Assembly: GCA_003644175.1 (NCBI GenBank) | Contig: QNBS01000050.1 | Location: 1 to 10,135 of the forward strand | DNA: 10,135 bases | Source of the DNA: Planctomycetota bacterium | GTDB taxonomy: Bacteria; Planctomycetota; Phycisphaerae; Sedimentisphaerales; Anaerohalosphaeraceae | Direction of reading: 5' to 3' | Translations under genes and position numbers: made by a program | The notes under the pieces: model-generated | Told to the model about the DNA's origin: nothing | Database searches by the model: none | Seen by the model: only the letters and a program-made list of their open reading frames with translations | Shown here: piece after piece, positions 1-6,384 of the stretch | How positions within the stretch are numbered: position 1 is the stretch's first letter | Layout of the letters: every line of letters starts with the position of its first letter

Positions 1-49
1 AAATCCTTACTTTTTCCTGTGCCGTGTACTTTTTACGCTTGTTCGCCAT
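1..49 (-). mobile_element. IS transposase, 5' end only (IS3/IS911 OrfA-like)
   Basis: Read on the minus strand, an ATG at 49-47 opens MANKRKKYTAQEKVRI and runs off the left edge of the window. A basic start followed by the 'K(Y/F)(T/S)xxEKVRI' pattern is typical of the helix-turn-helix OrfA protein of IS3/IS911-type transposases (PF01527). A purine-rich ribosome binding site (AAAGGAAA, complement of about 56-63) lies just upstream, which supports this start. Only 16 codons are visible, so the family call rests on the N-terminal pattern alone. The element's end should lie between about 60 and 100, but I could not fix a terminal inverted repeat. Confidence 0.6.
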
Positions 50-81
50 GTCCATTTCCTTTCGTTTGATCAACATACTAA

Positions 82-207
82 CTCAAATCAAGGAAATGTC
101 CAATTCCAAGAGAAGCATTACAGAAGGACATAGTTGACGGATTTGCCGAGAATGCGCTGGAAGAAATTGATCCCGAGAATGCTTGTCAAAATCATAGCTG
201 TCATTGA
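82..207 (+). pseudogene. Possible C-terminal remnant with Cys/His tail
   Basis: The frame following the TAA at 79-81 is open to the TGA at 205-207 and has no usable start codon. It reads as an acidic, helical-looking tail (REALQKDIVDGFAENALEEI, then DPENACQNHSCH) ending in a C-x2-H-x-C-H cluster that could bind metal. It lies directly beside the IS transposase start, as expected of a gene whose 5' part was removed by insertion or rearrangement. I do not recognise the parent gene. An ATP-binding subunit of the downstream metal transporter is one idea, but nothing seen here proves it. It could also be chance reading-frame openness. Confidence 0.3.
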
Positions 208-232
208 GATTGGAGTTTGCCGAACATTGTTG

Positions 233-261
233 TTGCCGCCATGTTGAAGTCGGTATATAAT
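233..261 (+). promoter_or_regulatory. Putative sigma70-type promoter
   Basis: TTGCCG at 233-238 is separated by exactly 17 bases from a perfect TATAAT at 256-261. This places transcription start about 25-30 bases before the ATG at 297. It is the best promoter match upstream of the metal locus. No Fur- or Zur-like palindrome was recognised over it. Confidence 0.5.
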
Positions 262-296
262 TGAGCATCAAGAAATATTAACTGACTGCAAAAAAG

Positions 297-725
297 ATGG
301 CCTGTGTCTCCAAAAGGTGGTTTATAAATCCTGGGCGGGTGCGGGTATTCCTCGCATTTTTATACCTGTTCGTAACCTTTGGTATTCCACTAAGCCATAC
401 ATGTCAGCCTGCTGATAATGAAGTGTATAATCACCATTCAGAAGGCACAAGGCACCTGTTGCACAGCGATAGTTGCGTCGAAGTGCATCACACAGCCACC
501 CTTAATCAAAACAGCCTTTCTGAAAAGGCTGATTCCCACGACATGTATTGCCCAGCGTGTCTGTTCTCGCTGACTTCCAAAGCCTTTAAGCTTTGCTCGA
601 ACAATTCTTTGTGCTCAACGCAGACTATTGTAAGAACTCAAGTCTTGCCGCAGTTGAGTTTTATCAAACAATTCGAGTGGTTCTGTTCAGCTCCACTACG
701 AGCACCCCCGAGTATCGCCTCCTAA
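297..725 (+). CDS. Exported His/Cys-rich small protein, DUF2946-like
   Basis: A 142-residue protein with a basic N-terminus and one hydrophobic stretch (about 16-33), which is a signal peptide or membrane anchor. The rest would be periplasmic and is dense in possible metal ligands: H34, C36, H46-H47, H53, H56, C60, H64-H65, H81 and a CPAC motif at 85-88. It ends with LRAPPS at 134-139. A mid-protein CxxC plus a terminal R(A/G)PP is the pattern of DUF2946-type proteins, small uncharacterised exported proteins often found near metal-transport genes; this is a pattern match only. No good Shine-Dalgarno precedes the ATG (only AAAAAAG), but a promoter lies just upstream. It sits 133 bases before the porin-znuA operon in the same direction. 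A periplasmic metal-handling or sensing role is inferred. Confidence 0.6.
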   Translation: MACVSKRWFINPGRVRVFLAFLYLFVTFGIPLSHTCQPADNEVYNHHSEGTRHLLHSDSCVEVHHTATLNQNSLSEKADSHDMYCPACLFSLTSKAFKLCSNNSLCSTQTIVRTQVLPQLSFIKQFEWFCSAPLRAPPSIAS

Positions 726-768
726 CATAGTGGTAGAGTATAGATTCTCTGCTGCGCCTACAGTGCAT

Positions 769-780
769 CTTTTCGAAAAG
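769..780. promoter_or_regulatory. Perfect 12-bp palindrome, possible operator
   Basis: CTTTTCGAAAAG is a perfect palindrome lying 79 bases before the porin start, in the 133-base gap that must hold any promoter private to the porin-znuA operon. It has too little loop to act as an RNA hairpin, so a protein-binding site is the more natural reading. It does not match the Fur or Zur consensus known to me. The rest of the gap is AT-rich with no clear -35/-10 pair. Confidence 0.2.
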
Positions 781-858
781 CTTATAGATATATTTTTAGG
801 CTGATCTTGCCTGGATTTGTTTCATAGTTCAAGAGAATTGAATTGAAGGAGGCGTAAA

Positions 859-2259
859 ATGCCAAGAATACCGATCACACTGACGCTATTGCTCTTGGTG
901 CTGTTTTCCAGCACCACAATAGCTCAGGAAAAAGACGGCGATATAGCACGGTTAAATACAAAGGTTTTACAACTTCAGCAGCAGATCATTGAGATGCAAG
1001 AGAAGCATGACTCTGAGATTAAAGCTCTAAAACAGCAGGTAGGCAAACTCGTCGGCCGGACTGATAAGCCACAGGCCAAAGATGAACTTGCAGCCCTGCG
1101 AGATTTAGCAAAGGCTAAAGCGACAGAAGAAATAACTGCCGAAAAAGAGCTTGAAGAAACAACTTTCAAGTCCCGCGGGCTTGGTCTGCAGGCTTTGAAT
1201 CCTGAAATCAGTGTCACCGGAGATTTTCTCTTTTCAACAAGACAGGATACCACCAGTGAAGAGAGTAGCGATTTCAATTATCGCAACCTGGGTCTGCACC
1301 TTGAATCATGGCTGGATCCATATACACATTTCAAAGGAGCTATTGAATTTAATGAGAATGAAGCCGAGCTCGGTGAGGCTTATGTTACACTTTTCAACTT
1401 TTCAGATGACCTGAATTTAACCCTTGGTAAATTCCGTCAGCAATTCGGTGTAGTAAACCGCTGGCATAAGCATGGTCTTGACCAGGTTGATTTCCCGCTG
1501 GCTCTTCGCCAAATTTTTGGTAATGGAGGACTAAACCAAAGCGGTGTGTCATTAGACTGGCTTATGCCGCCCGCCGGTGATGCATCACAGCAATTGACTT
1601 TCCAGGTAACGGATGGTTCAAACGATCGCTTATTTGGCGGCAACACGTCTAACAGGCCCAGTTTGCTTGCGCATTATAAAAACTACCGGGATCTATCGAA
1701 AGATACATATCTCGAATACGGCCTTACCGGCCTTGTCGGCTGGAATGACCAATGGGAAGTTGGAAGTTCTACTACCACGCAAGATAGTCGGAAAATGACT
1801 ACTGTACTTGGTGCGGATTTGACTGTTCTCTGGGAGCCGACGGAAAAAATGCGTTATCGCAATGTAGAATGGCGAAGCGAGGCCTATTGGCTCAACAAGG
1901 ATATCCTGGCGCCGGATGGTTCAGGCGAAGACACCATCAATGCCTGGGGACTGTACAGTTATCTGCAGACTAAGGTTTCACGTACAATTGATGTCGGTAT
2001 TAGAGGCGACTATTTTGTTCCTGACACCAAGGGCTATGCGGAGAATCCCAACTGGACATCGCTGTCGCCATTGGCGGTAACCGGAGATAATCCCTATCTC
2101 TGGCAGGTAAGTCCATATGTTACCTGGCAACAAAGCCCGTTTGTCAAGTTTCGCATTGAGTATGATCATTCTGACGGCAGGGGTATAGATAATCCGGAAG
2201 ACGTTGTCTGGTTCCAGTGCATTTTCTCCGCCGGTCCACACAAACATGAACGTTACTGA
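859..2259 (+). CDS. Outer-membrane porin with N-terminal coiled coil (metal locus)
   Basis: A 466-residue protein. Residues 1-22 form a Sec signal peptide (LTLLLLVLFSSTTIA, then Q/E). Residues about 25-65 form a heptad-like coiled coil (ARLNTKVLQLQQQIIEMQ and on) that would trimerise the protein in the periplasm. A charged linker follows to about 105. The remainder alternates polar and aromatic/hydrophobic residues as in a beta-barrel, with GDFLFS near the barrel start, several Trp/Tyr girdle residues and a C-terminal VVWFQCIFSAGPH strand. This architecture matches the porin-like proteins seen beside ZnuA-type importers and resembles OprO/OprP or DcaP porins. A strong AAGGAGG lies 6 bases before the ATG. 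The znuA-like gene starts 20 bases after its stop, so it very likely passes the same metal or chelate through the outer membrane. The substrate is not readable from sequence. Confidence 0.75.
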   Translation: MPRIPITLTLLLLVLFSSTTIAQEKDGDIARLNTKVLQLQQQIIEMQEKHDSEIKALKQQVGKLVGRTDKPQAKDELAALRDLAKAKATEEITAEKELEETTFKSRGLGLQALNPEISVTGDFLFSTRQDTTSEESSDFNYRNLGLHLESWLDPYTHFKGAIEFNENEAELGEAYVTLFNFSDDLNLTLGKFRQQFGVVNRWHKHGLDQVDFPLALRQIFGNGGLNQSGVSLDWLMPPAGDASQQLTFQVTDGSNDRLFGGNTSNRPSLLAHYKNYRDLSKDTYLEYGLTGLVGWNDQWEVGSSTTTQDSRKMTTVLGADLTVLWEPTEKMRYRNVEWRSEAYWLNKDILAPDGSGEDTINAWGLYSYLQTKVSRTIDVGIRGDYFVPDTKGYAENPNWTSLSPLAVTGDNPYLWQVSPYVTWQQSPFVKFRIEYDHSDGRGIDNPEDVVWFQCIFSAGPHKHERY

Positions 2260-2279
2260 TAGAAAGGAGCGATATAATT

Positions 2280-3329
2280 ATGAAAAATATACTGTTAATA
2301 ATTGGATCAATTTTTGTCTCCTTGGCAACAAGTGTCTGCGCCGAAACACGTTTGAATGTTGTAACAACCCTGCCCGATTATGCTTTTTTTGCCAGGGAAA
2401 TTGGTGGAGATAGAGTTTCTGTTAAAGCGATTGTCCGTGGCGATCAGGATGCACACTTTATCCGCCCAAAGCCTTCATTTGCTACTGCGTTGAGAAAAGC
2501 CGAGGTTTTTGTTGCTACAGGTTTGGATCTGGAACTTTGGGTTCAAACAGTAATAGATAGTTCCGGCAACGGCAATATTCGCAGTGGGCAACCTGGTTAC
2601 GTCTCTGCGTCTACCGGCATGAATTTACTGGAAAGACCCAAGACGATGTCAAGAGTTGAAGGTGGTGTCCATGTTTACGGCAATCCACATGTCACTTGCA
2701 GTCCTATCCAGATGAAAGTGGCGGCTCGCAATATAGCTATCGGTTTGATCAAGAACGATCCGGAGGGCAAGGAAGTTTATCTTCAAAACCTCAAGGAATT
2801 ACATAACAGAATCGATGAAAGTTTGTTCGGCAAAAAGCTGGTGGAATTGTTAGGTGGTGAAACCCTGTGCAGCCTTGCCGAAAAGGATAAGCTTATACCT
2901 TTCCTGCAAGAACAACAATTTGAAGGCAAAGCCTTAATCGAATATCTGGGCGGATGGATGGGGAAAATGCTTCCGTTAAGAGGTACGCCAATTGTCACTT
3001 ATCACAAAAACTGGATTTATTTTGTTAAGCTCTTTGGACTGGAAGAAACCGGAACTGTCGAACCCAAGCCCGGAATACCGCCTTCACCTAAACATGTTAC
3101 CGGTTTAATTAATCTGATGAAAGAAAGAGACATCAGGATCATTTTAGCAGCTAATTATTTTGATGAACAGAAGATAAAAACAGTTGCATCCAGAACAAAT
3201 GCCGAAGCCGTGATTGTTCCGATATACGTAGGCGGTGCAGATGGAACAGAAGGCTATTTCAAGCTTGTCGATTACTGGGTTGATGGCCTCTTGAAGGCTG
3301 CAGACAAAAAGGGCATATTGAACAAATAG
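2280..3329 (+). CDS. znuA: Metal ABC transporter substrate-binding protein, ZnuA-like
   Basis: A 349-residue periplasmic cluster A-I (TroA/ZnuA, PF01297) protein that captures Zn2+, Mn2+ or Fe2+ for the permeases encoded next. A signal peptide covers residues 1-21 (cleavage near VCA/ET). Family landmarks are visible in order: TTLPDYAFFAREIGGDRV (29-46), DAHFIRPKPS with ligand H59, GNPH with H137 (and H131 just before), and YHKNW with H242. The usual acidic fourth ligand in the 'E-P/S' loop is absent: the segment reads LAANYFDEQ (289-297), so D321 or another residue may serve. There is no His-rich loop, but an extra segment at about 185-232 (GGETLCSLAEKDKL onward, through LGGWMGKMLP) marks a distinct subfamily. 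AAAGGAG lies about 10 bases upstream of the ATG. The gene is followed after 18 bases by the first permease. Zinc is the default guess; the metal is unproven. Confidence 0.88.
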   Translation: MKNILLIIGSIFVSLATSVCAETRLNVVTTLPDYAFFAREIGGDRVSVKAIVRGDQDAHFIRPKPSFATALRKAEVFVATGLDLELWVQTVIDSSGNGNIRSGQPGYVSASTGMNLLERPKTMSRVEGGVHVYGNPHVTCSPIQMKVAARNIAIGLIKNDPEGKEVYLQNLKELHNRIDESLFGKKLVELLGGETLCSLAEKDKLIPFLQEQQFEGKALIEYLGGWMGKMLPLRGTPIVTYHKNWIYFVKLFGLEETGTVEPKPGIPPSPKHVTGLINLMKERDIRIILAANYFDEQKIKTVASRTNAEAVIVPIYVGGADGTEGYFKLVDYWVDGLLKAADKKGILNK

Positions 3330-3347
3330 TGATAAAGGAAGCATGGT

Positions 3348-4187
3348 ATGACTTCTGAAATAGTTGGTTTTTTTTCAGTCCAGATTGCTTTGATAGCTGT
3401 GGTGTTAATTTTGCACACTTATATAGGCTTGCACATCATCAGGCGTACATTGATATTCTCAGACCTGGTGCTCGATCAACTTGCAGCTTTTGGTGCTATG
3501 GCTGGGATAGCCTTAGGGATAGAATACGGCACTTTCGGCTCGTATCTGTCCTCCATGTTTGCCGTGCTTTTTGGAGCATTATTGCTTGCCTTGTTAAAAC
3601 CAAAAAGTCGAGCGATACCTCGTGAAGCTGTCATCGGAATTATGTACGCAATGGCATTGGCAGCTTCACTGCTATTAGGTGACAAACTTTCCGGCGGCGG
3701 AGCTTATGTGACCAAGACCCTTGCCGGCTCTATGCTCTGGGTTACATGGCCCCTGGTTAGTATAACGGCTGTGGTGTATATTTTGCTTTTGGTGTTTCAC
3801 TTTATCTTCCATCGAAAGTTTATTGATCTGGCAGAAAAGCCTGACACGGTAAAAAATGTGAAATTCTGGGATTTTCTGCTGTTTGTGACCCAAGGTATTA
3901 TTACGGTTTTAATCGTTCCCATAGCAGGGGTACTTCTGGCTTATGCGTTCTTGATGATTCCCGCAGCCATAGCGGCTATGTTTACTAAAAGGTGGGCCGG
4001 GGCGGTATTTTTGGGTTGGAGTATTGGTTTTGTGGCTTGCCTGGTTGGCTTATATTCATCGTACTATTTCAATCTGCCATATGGCCCCAGTCTGGTTCTG
4101 TCTCTGGGTATCTTCTTTATTGCGGGGATAATTATTCGATGCCTGCTTTCCAGCAACAGGTTAGTTTCGATGGAAGGAGCCCAATAA
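3348..4187 (+). CDS. znuB: Metal ABC transporter permease 1, ZnuB-like
   Basis: A 279-residue polytopic inner-membrane protein of the ABC-3 family (PF00950). It has roughly eight hydrophobic segments, and the family signature near the N-terminus is clear: IFSDLVLDQLAAFGAMAGIA (36-55), where the D/Q/A/G pattern is diagnostic. A later AYAFLMIPAAIAAMF motif (about 204-218) is also typical. It forms the membrane pore for metal delivered by the ZnuA-like protein. GGAA lies 7 bases before the ATG. The gene starts 18 bases after the binding protein, and its TAA shares one base with the ATG of permease 2 (TAATG), implying coupled translation and a heterodimeric pore. The expected ATP-binding subunit gene is absent here. 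Confidence 0.87.
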   Translation: MTSEIVGFFSVQIALIAVVLILHTYIGLHIIRRTLIFSDLVLDQLAAFGAMAGIALGIEYGTFGSYLSSMFAVLFGALLLALLKPKSRAIPREAVIGIMYAMALAASLLLGDKLSGGGAYVTKTLAGSMLWVTWPLVSITAVVYILLLVFHFIFHRKFIDLAEKPDTVKNVKFWDFLLFVTQGIITVLIVPIAGVLLAYAFLMIPAAIAAMFTKRWAGAVFLGWSIGFVACLVGLYSSYYFNLPYGPSLVLSLGIFFIAGIIIRCLLSSNRLVSMEGAQ

Positions 4188-5029
4188 TGCTGCCAATAAT
4201 CCAAATTCTTGGCCTGCCCTTTTTAGCCTGTATTTTGATGAGTTCTATTCTTGGGTTCTTAGGGACACACGTGCTTAAAAGGGAAGTGATTTTTGTTGAT
4301 ATTGCTCTGGCGCAAATTGCAGCGGTAGGTTCAATCGCAGCACATATGGTATTTGAAGCACATGGTGATTCGCCTACGGCATATCTATGTTCCTTTGGAT
4401 GTGTTTTGTTAGCAGCCGGGTTTTATGCTTTTGTACGCAGCAGGGTTTTTCAGATATCACTTGAGGCAGTTATTGGTATTTCTTATGCGATTGCGGCGGC
4501 TGCAGTTCTTTTCCTGGTTGGGATCGCACCAGGAGGCCATATGCACATCCAGAACATTCTTTCCGGCAGTATCCTTTGGATAAACGTCCGGCAGATAATT
4601 ATATGTTTTATAGTTTTTGCAGCGGCAGGATCTTGTTTTTATCTTATCCGGCGGCCAATAACCGAAATATCAAATTGTTATAACAATGGGACAATCAAAA
4701 GTCTTAGGGTCGTCTTCTGGGATTTCATTTTCTACATGTTGCTCGGTATCGTGATTACTTTATCAGTCCAGATCGGAGGGGTAGTCGTTGTATTTGCATA
4801 CCTGATAATACCTGCTACTATCTCAACTGTTTTCTCTGCAAGATCAAGGCTACAACTTACCATAGTTTGGATGTCGGCGATAATTGCATCATTGGGTGGG
4901 TTGCTATTCGCTTATCGCTTTGATTTTTCAATTGGACCGGCTATCGCAATGTTTCTTGGATGTGAGTTGATAATAGCTTCCCTAATTGCCCGATTCTGTC
5001 AAGGTACCTTGCAATTGGAAGGAAGATAA
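4187..5029 (+). CDS. Metal ABC transporter permease 2, ZnuB-like
   Basis: A 280-residue polytopic membrane protein, also ABC-3 family (PF00950). The signature EVIFVDIALAQIAAVGSIAA (33-52) parallels the one in permease 1, and GGVVVVFAYLIIPATISTVF near the C-terminal third matches the family's conserved late helix. The reading frame is open much further upstream (to 3992), but that part only shadows permease 1. The true start is the ATG at 4187, because AAGGAG lies 7 bases before it and it overlaps the preceding stop by one base. The two permeases are clearly diverged, so this is not a recent duplication, and a heterodimer is more likely than two independent pores. Confidence 0.87.
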   Translation: MLPIIQILGLPFLACILMSSILGFLGTHVLKREVIFVDIALAQIAAVGSIAAHMVFEAHGDSPTAYLCSFGCVLLAAGFYAFVRSRVFQISLEAVIGISYAIAAAAVLFLVGIAPGGHMHIQNILSGSILWINVRQIIICFIVFAAAGSCFYLIRRPITEISNCYNNGTIKSLRVVFWDFIFYMLLGIVITLSVQIGGVVVVFAYLIIPATISTVFSARSRLQLTIVWMSAIIASLGGLLFAYRFDFSIGPAIAMFLGCELIIASLIARFCQGTLQLEGR

Positions 5030-5058
5030 AGTGGTGAATATACAAGAAAGGAGGACTA

Positions 5059-5256
5059 TTGAAAATCACATTAATGACGAGATTGCTTGCCTTGATTTGC
5101 AGATTGTGTCCGTTTTGCATAGCAGCAAGACGATGGCCTGACTCGGCTTACGCAAGAAAATTAAAGGAAATCGAAAAGCACTGTTATTTTTGCATAGCTT
5201 ATTCAAAGCTAAAAACAGATAATTCAAATATATCTAAGCCCGGGTTGCCCAAGTGA
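5059..5256 (+). CDS. Small double-CxxC protein
   Basis: A 65-residue protein starting at TTG. A strong AAGGAGG ends 4 bases before it, whereas the internal ATG at 5074 would be about 19 bases away, so TTG is preferred. It contains two CxxC motifs, CPFC at 17-20 and CYFC at 42-45, spaced by a basic, amphipathic stretch (RRWPDSAYARKLKEIEKH). Four cysteines in this spacing suggest a small zinc-ribbon-like fold or a metal/thiol-handling protein. I recall similar short 'CPFCxxAR...CPFCxAY' hypothetical proteins near metal permeases, but cannot verify that here. The first 16 residues are hydrophobic (LMTRLLALICRL), so it may also touch the membrane. It lies 29 bases after permease 2 and before the YraQ-like pair, in the same direction. 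Confidence 0.6.
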   Translation: MKITLMTRLLALICRLCPFCIAARRWPDSAYARKLKEIEKHCYFCIAYSKLKTDNSNISKPGLPK

Positions 5257-5324
5257 ATAAAGACTCCCGATTTTAGAATTAAGAATTGCAGTTGCAAAAA
5301 AGCAGGAATACGGAGATTATCCGG

Positions 5325-5810
5325 ATGGTTTTAATCTATATCGTTACAATCTTTGCGGTTGTTGCTTCTCTGATTGCTGATCGCAGCAAAACAGCCAAAT
5401 CGTTTCAAGTGGCCGGCAGGAAGATGCTCAAAATCGCCCCGGCCTTTTTTGCGATGACTATTCTTGTGTCCATCGTCCTGTATCTTGTGCCGGACGAAGC
5501 CATTTCGCGCTATCTGGGGCATGAAAATAAAGTTCTGGGCCTCTTGATCGCCTGTGCTATAGGCTCGATTACCCTGATGCCGGGCTTTATCGCATTTCCC
5601 CTGTGCGGAATGCTCCTGGAAAAAGGTGTGCCGTATATGATCCTGTCCGGTTTTTCGACGACGCTTATGTTGGTCGGCGTATTGACCTTTCCGGTGGAAA
5701 GAGCCTATCTGGGCGCCAAAGTCGCCGCACTGCGAAATCTGATCTATCTGGCGATCGCTGTTGTTGTAACTATCATTACAGGCTTGTGTTTCGGGGAGTT
5801 ATTCGGATGA
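5325..5810 (+). CDS. YraQ/DUF318-type permease, half 1
   Basis: A 161-residue membrane protein with four or five hydrophobic segments, resembling one half of the COG0701 permeases (YraQ/ArsP/SO_0444 superfamily, PF03773), which are predicted to export metals or metalloids. The conserved half-permease motif is visible: RYLGHENKVLGLLIACAIGS (62-81), followed by MPGFIAFPL (85-93) and the GVPYMILSGFSTT stretch. An upstream TTG at 5286 is in frame, but the ATG at 5325 has a GGAG 9 bases before it and begins a membrane helix immediately, so it is chosen. The gene overlaps the next one by four bases (ATGA). Normal full-length family members carry both halves on one chain; here they are two genes. 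Substrate is unknown. Confidence 0.72.
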   Translation: MVLIYIVTIFAVVASLIADRSKTAKSFQVAGRKMLKIAPAFFAMTILVSIVLYLVPDEAISRYLGHENKVLGLLIACAIGSITLMPGFIAFPLCGMLLEKGVPYMILSGFSTTLMLVGVLTFPVERAYLGAKVAALRNLIYLAIAVVVTIITGLCFGELFG

Positions 5811-6328
5811 ACAGGCGGTCATGGATAAAACTTGCTGTGTTGGTTGGCTACCTTGCATTTATTGCGACGTCTGCGGCGACCGGTTTTTCACCGGGAAAAC
5901 AGATCGGCTCTAATTTCATCTATTTCTGGGCCGACCTGATCAAGGTTCTTCCGTTTGCGTTTGTGCTGATCGGCCTGTTTGAAGTGTGGGTTGATCGCCA
6001 AACAGTTGAAAGACATCTCGGCGCCGAATCCGGAGCCGGAGGATATCTCTGGGCGATTGTGCTTTCAGGCATTACGGTCGGCGGTGTGTTCGTGGCGTTC
6101 CCGGTGGCGCATTCGCTGCACAAAAAGGGAGCGGCTCTGGGAGTAATCTTCACTTATATCGGCGCCTCAGCGGTCTGCCGAATCCCTATGAATCTGTTTG
6201 AATTGTCGTTTATGGGCCCGAAATTCACTGCTATAAGATTGGCGGTGTCCCTGCCGCTGGTAATTTTGTCCTCGGCAATGTTAGGGCGATATCTGGAAAA
6301 GCAGAATTACCAGATCCAGGGTGGATAA
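5807..6328 (+). CDS. YraQ/DUF318-type permease, half 2
   Basis: A 173-residue membrane protein, the partner of the preceding half-permease. It shows the matching motif set: ERHLGAESGAGGYLWAIVLS (68-87), GGVFVAFPVAHSLHKKGA (92-109), then YIGASAVCRIPMNLFELSF. C124 in the conserved helix and H102/H105 could contact a metal, but this is inference. The start is the ATG of the ATGA overlap with half 1, preceded by GGGGAG 8 bases upstream. The frame is open back to 5603, but that stretch only shadows half 1. The four-base overlap implies equal synthesis and a heterodimer. The role is probably metal or metalloid efflux, or transport of an unknown solute linked to metal balance. Confidence 0.72.
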   Translation: MNRRSWIKLAVLVGYLAFIATSAATGFSPGKQIGSNFIYFWADLIKVLPFAFVLIGLFEVWVDRQTVERHLGAESGAGGYLWAIVLSGITVGGVFVAFPVAHSLHKKGAALGVIFTYIGASAVCRIPMNLFELSFMGPKFTAIRLAVSLPLVILSSAMLGRYLEKQNYQIQGG

Positions 6329-6384
6329 GTCCTTTTGCATGGAGTTTCAATGGAAAACATTACAAAGATTGAAAGGAAAGTCAA

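Noticed and set aside
83..271. Minus-strand 62-codon frame beside the IS
   Set aside because: No family pattern; the opposite strand holds a better promoter and a more plausible remnant in the same bases.
2280..2342. Lipoprotein signal on the ZnuA-like protein (Cys20)
   Set aside because: The residues before Cys20 are TSV, which do not fit a lipobox; cleavage after Ala21 fits a normal Sec signal better.
3992..4186. Longer N-terminus for permease 2
   Set aside because: The extra 65 codons lie inside permease 1 and show no permease pattern; the ATG at 4187 has a good ribosome binding site and begins the family's first helix.
5603..5806. Longer N-terminus for YraQ half 2
   Set aside because: It is an out-of-frame shadow of half 1; the ATGA overlap with GGGGAG upstream fixes the start at 5807.
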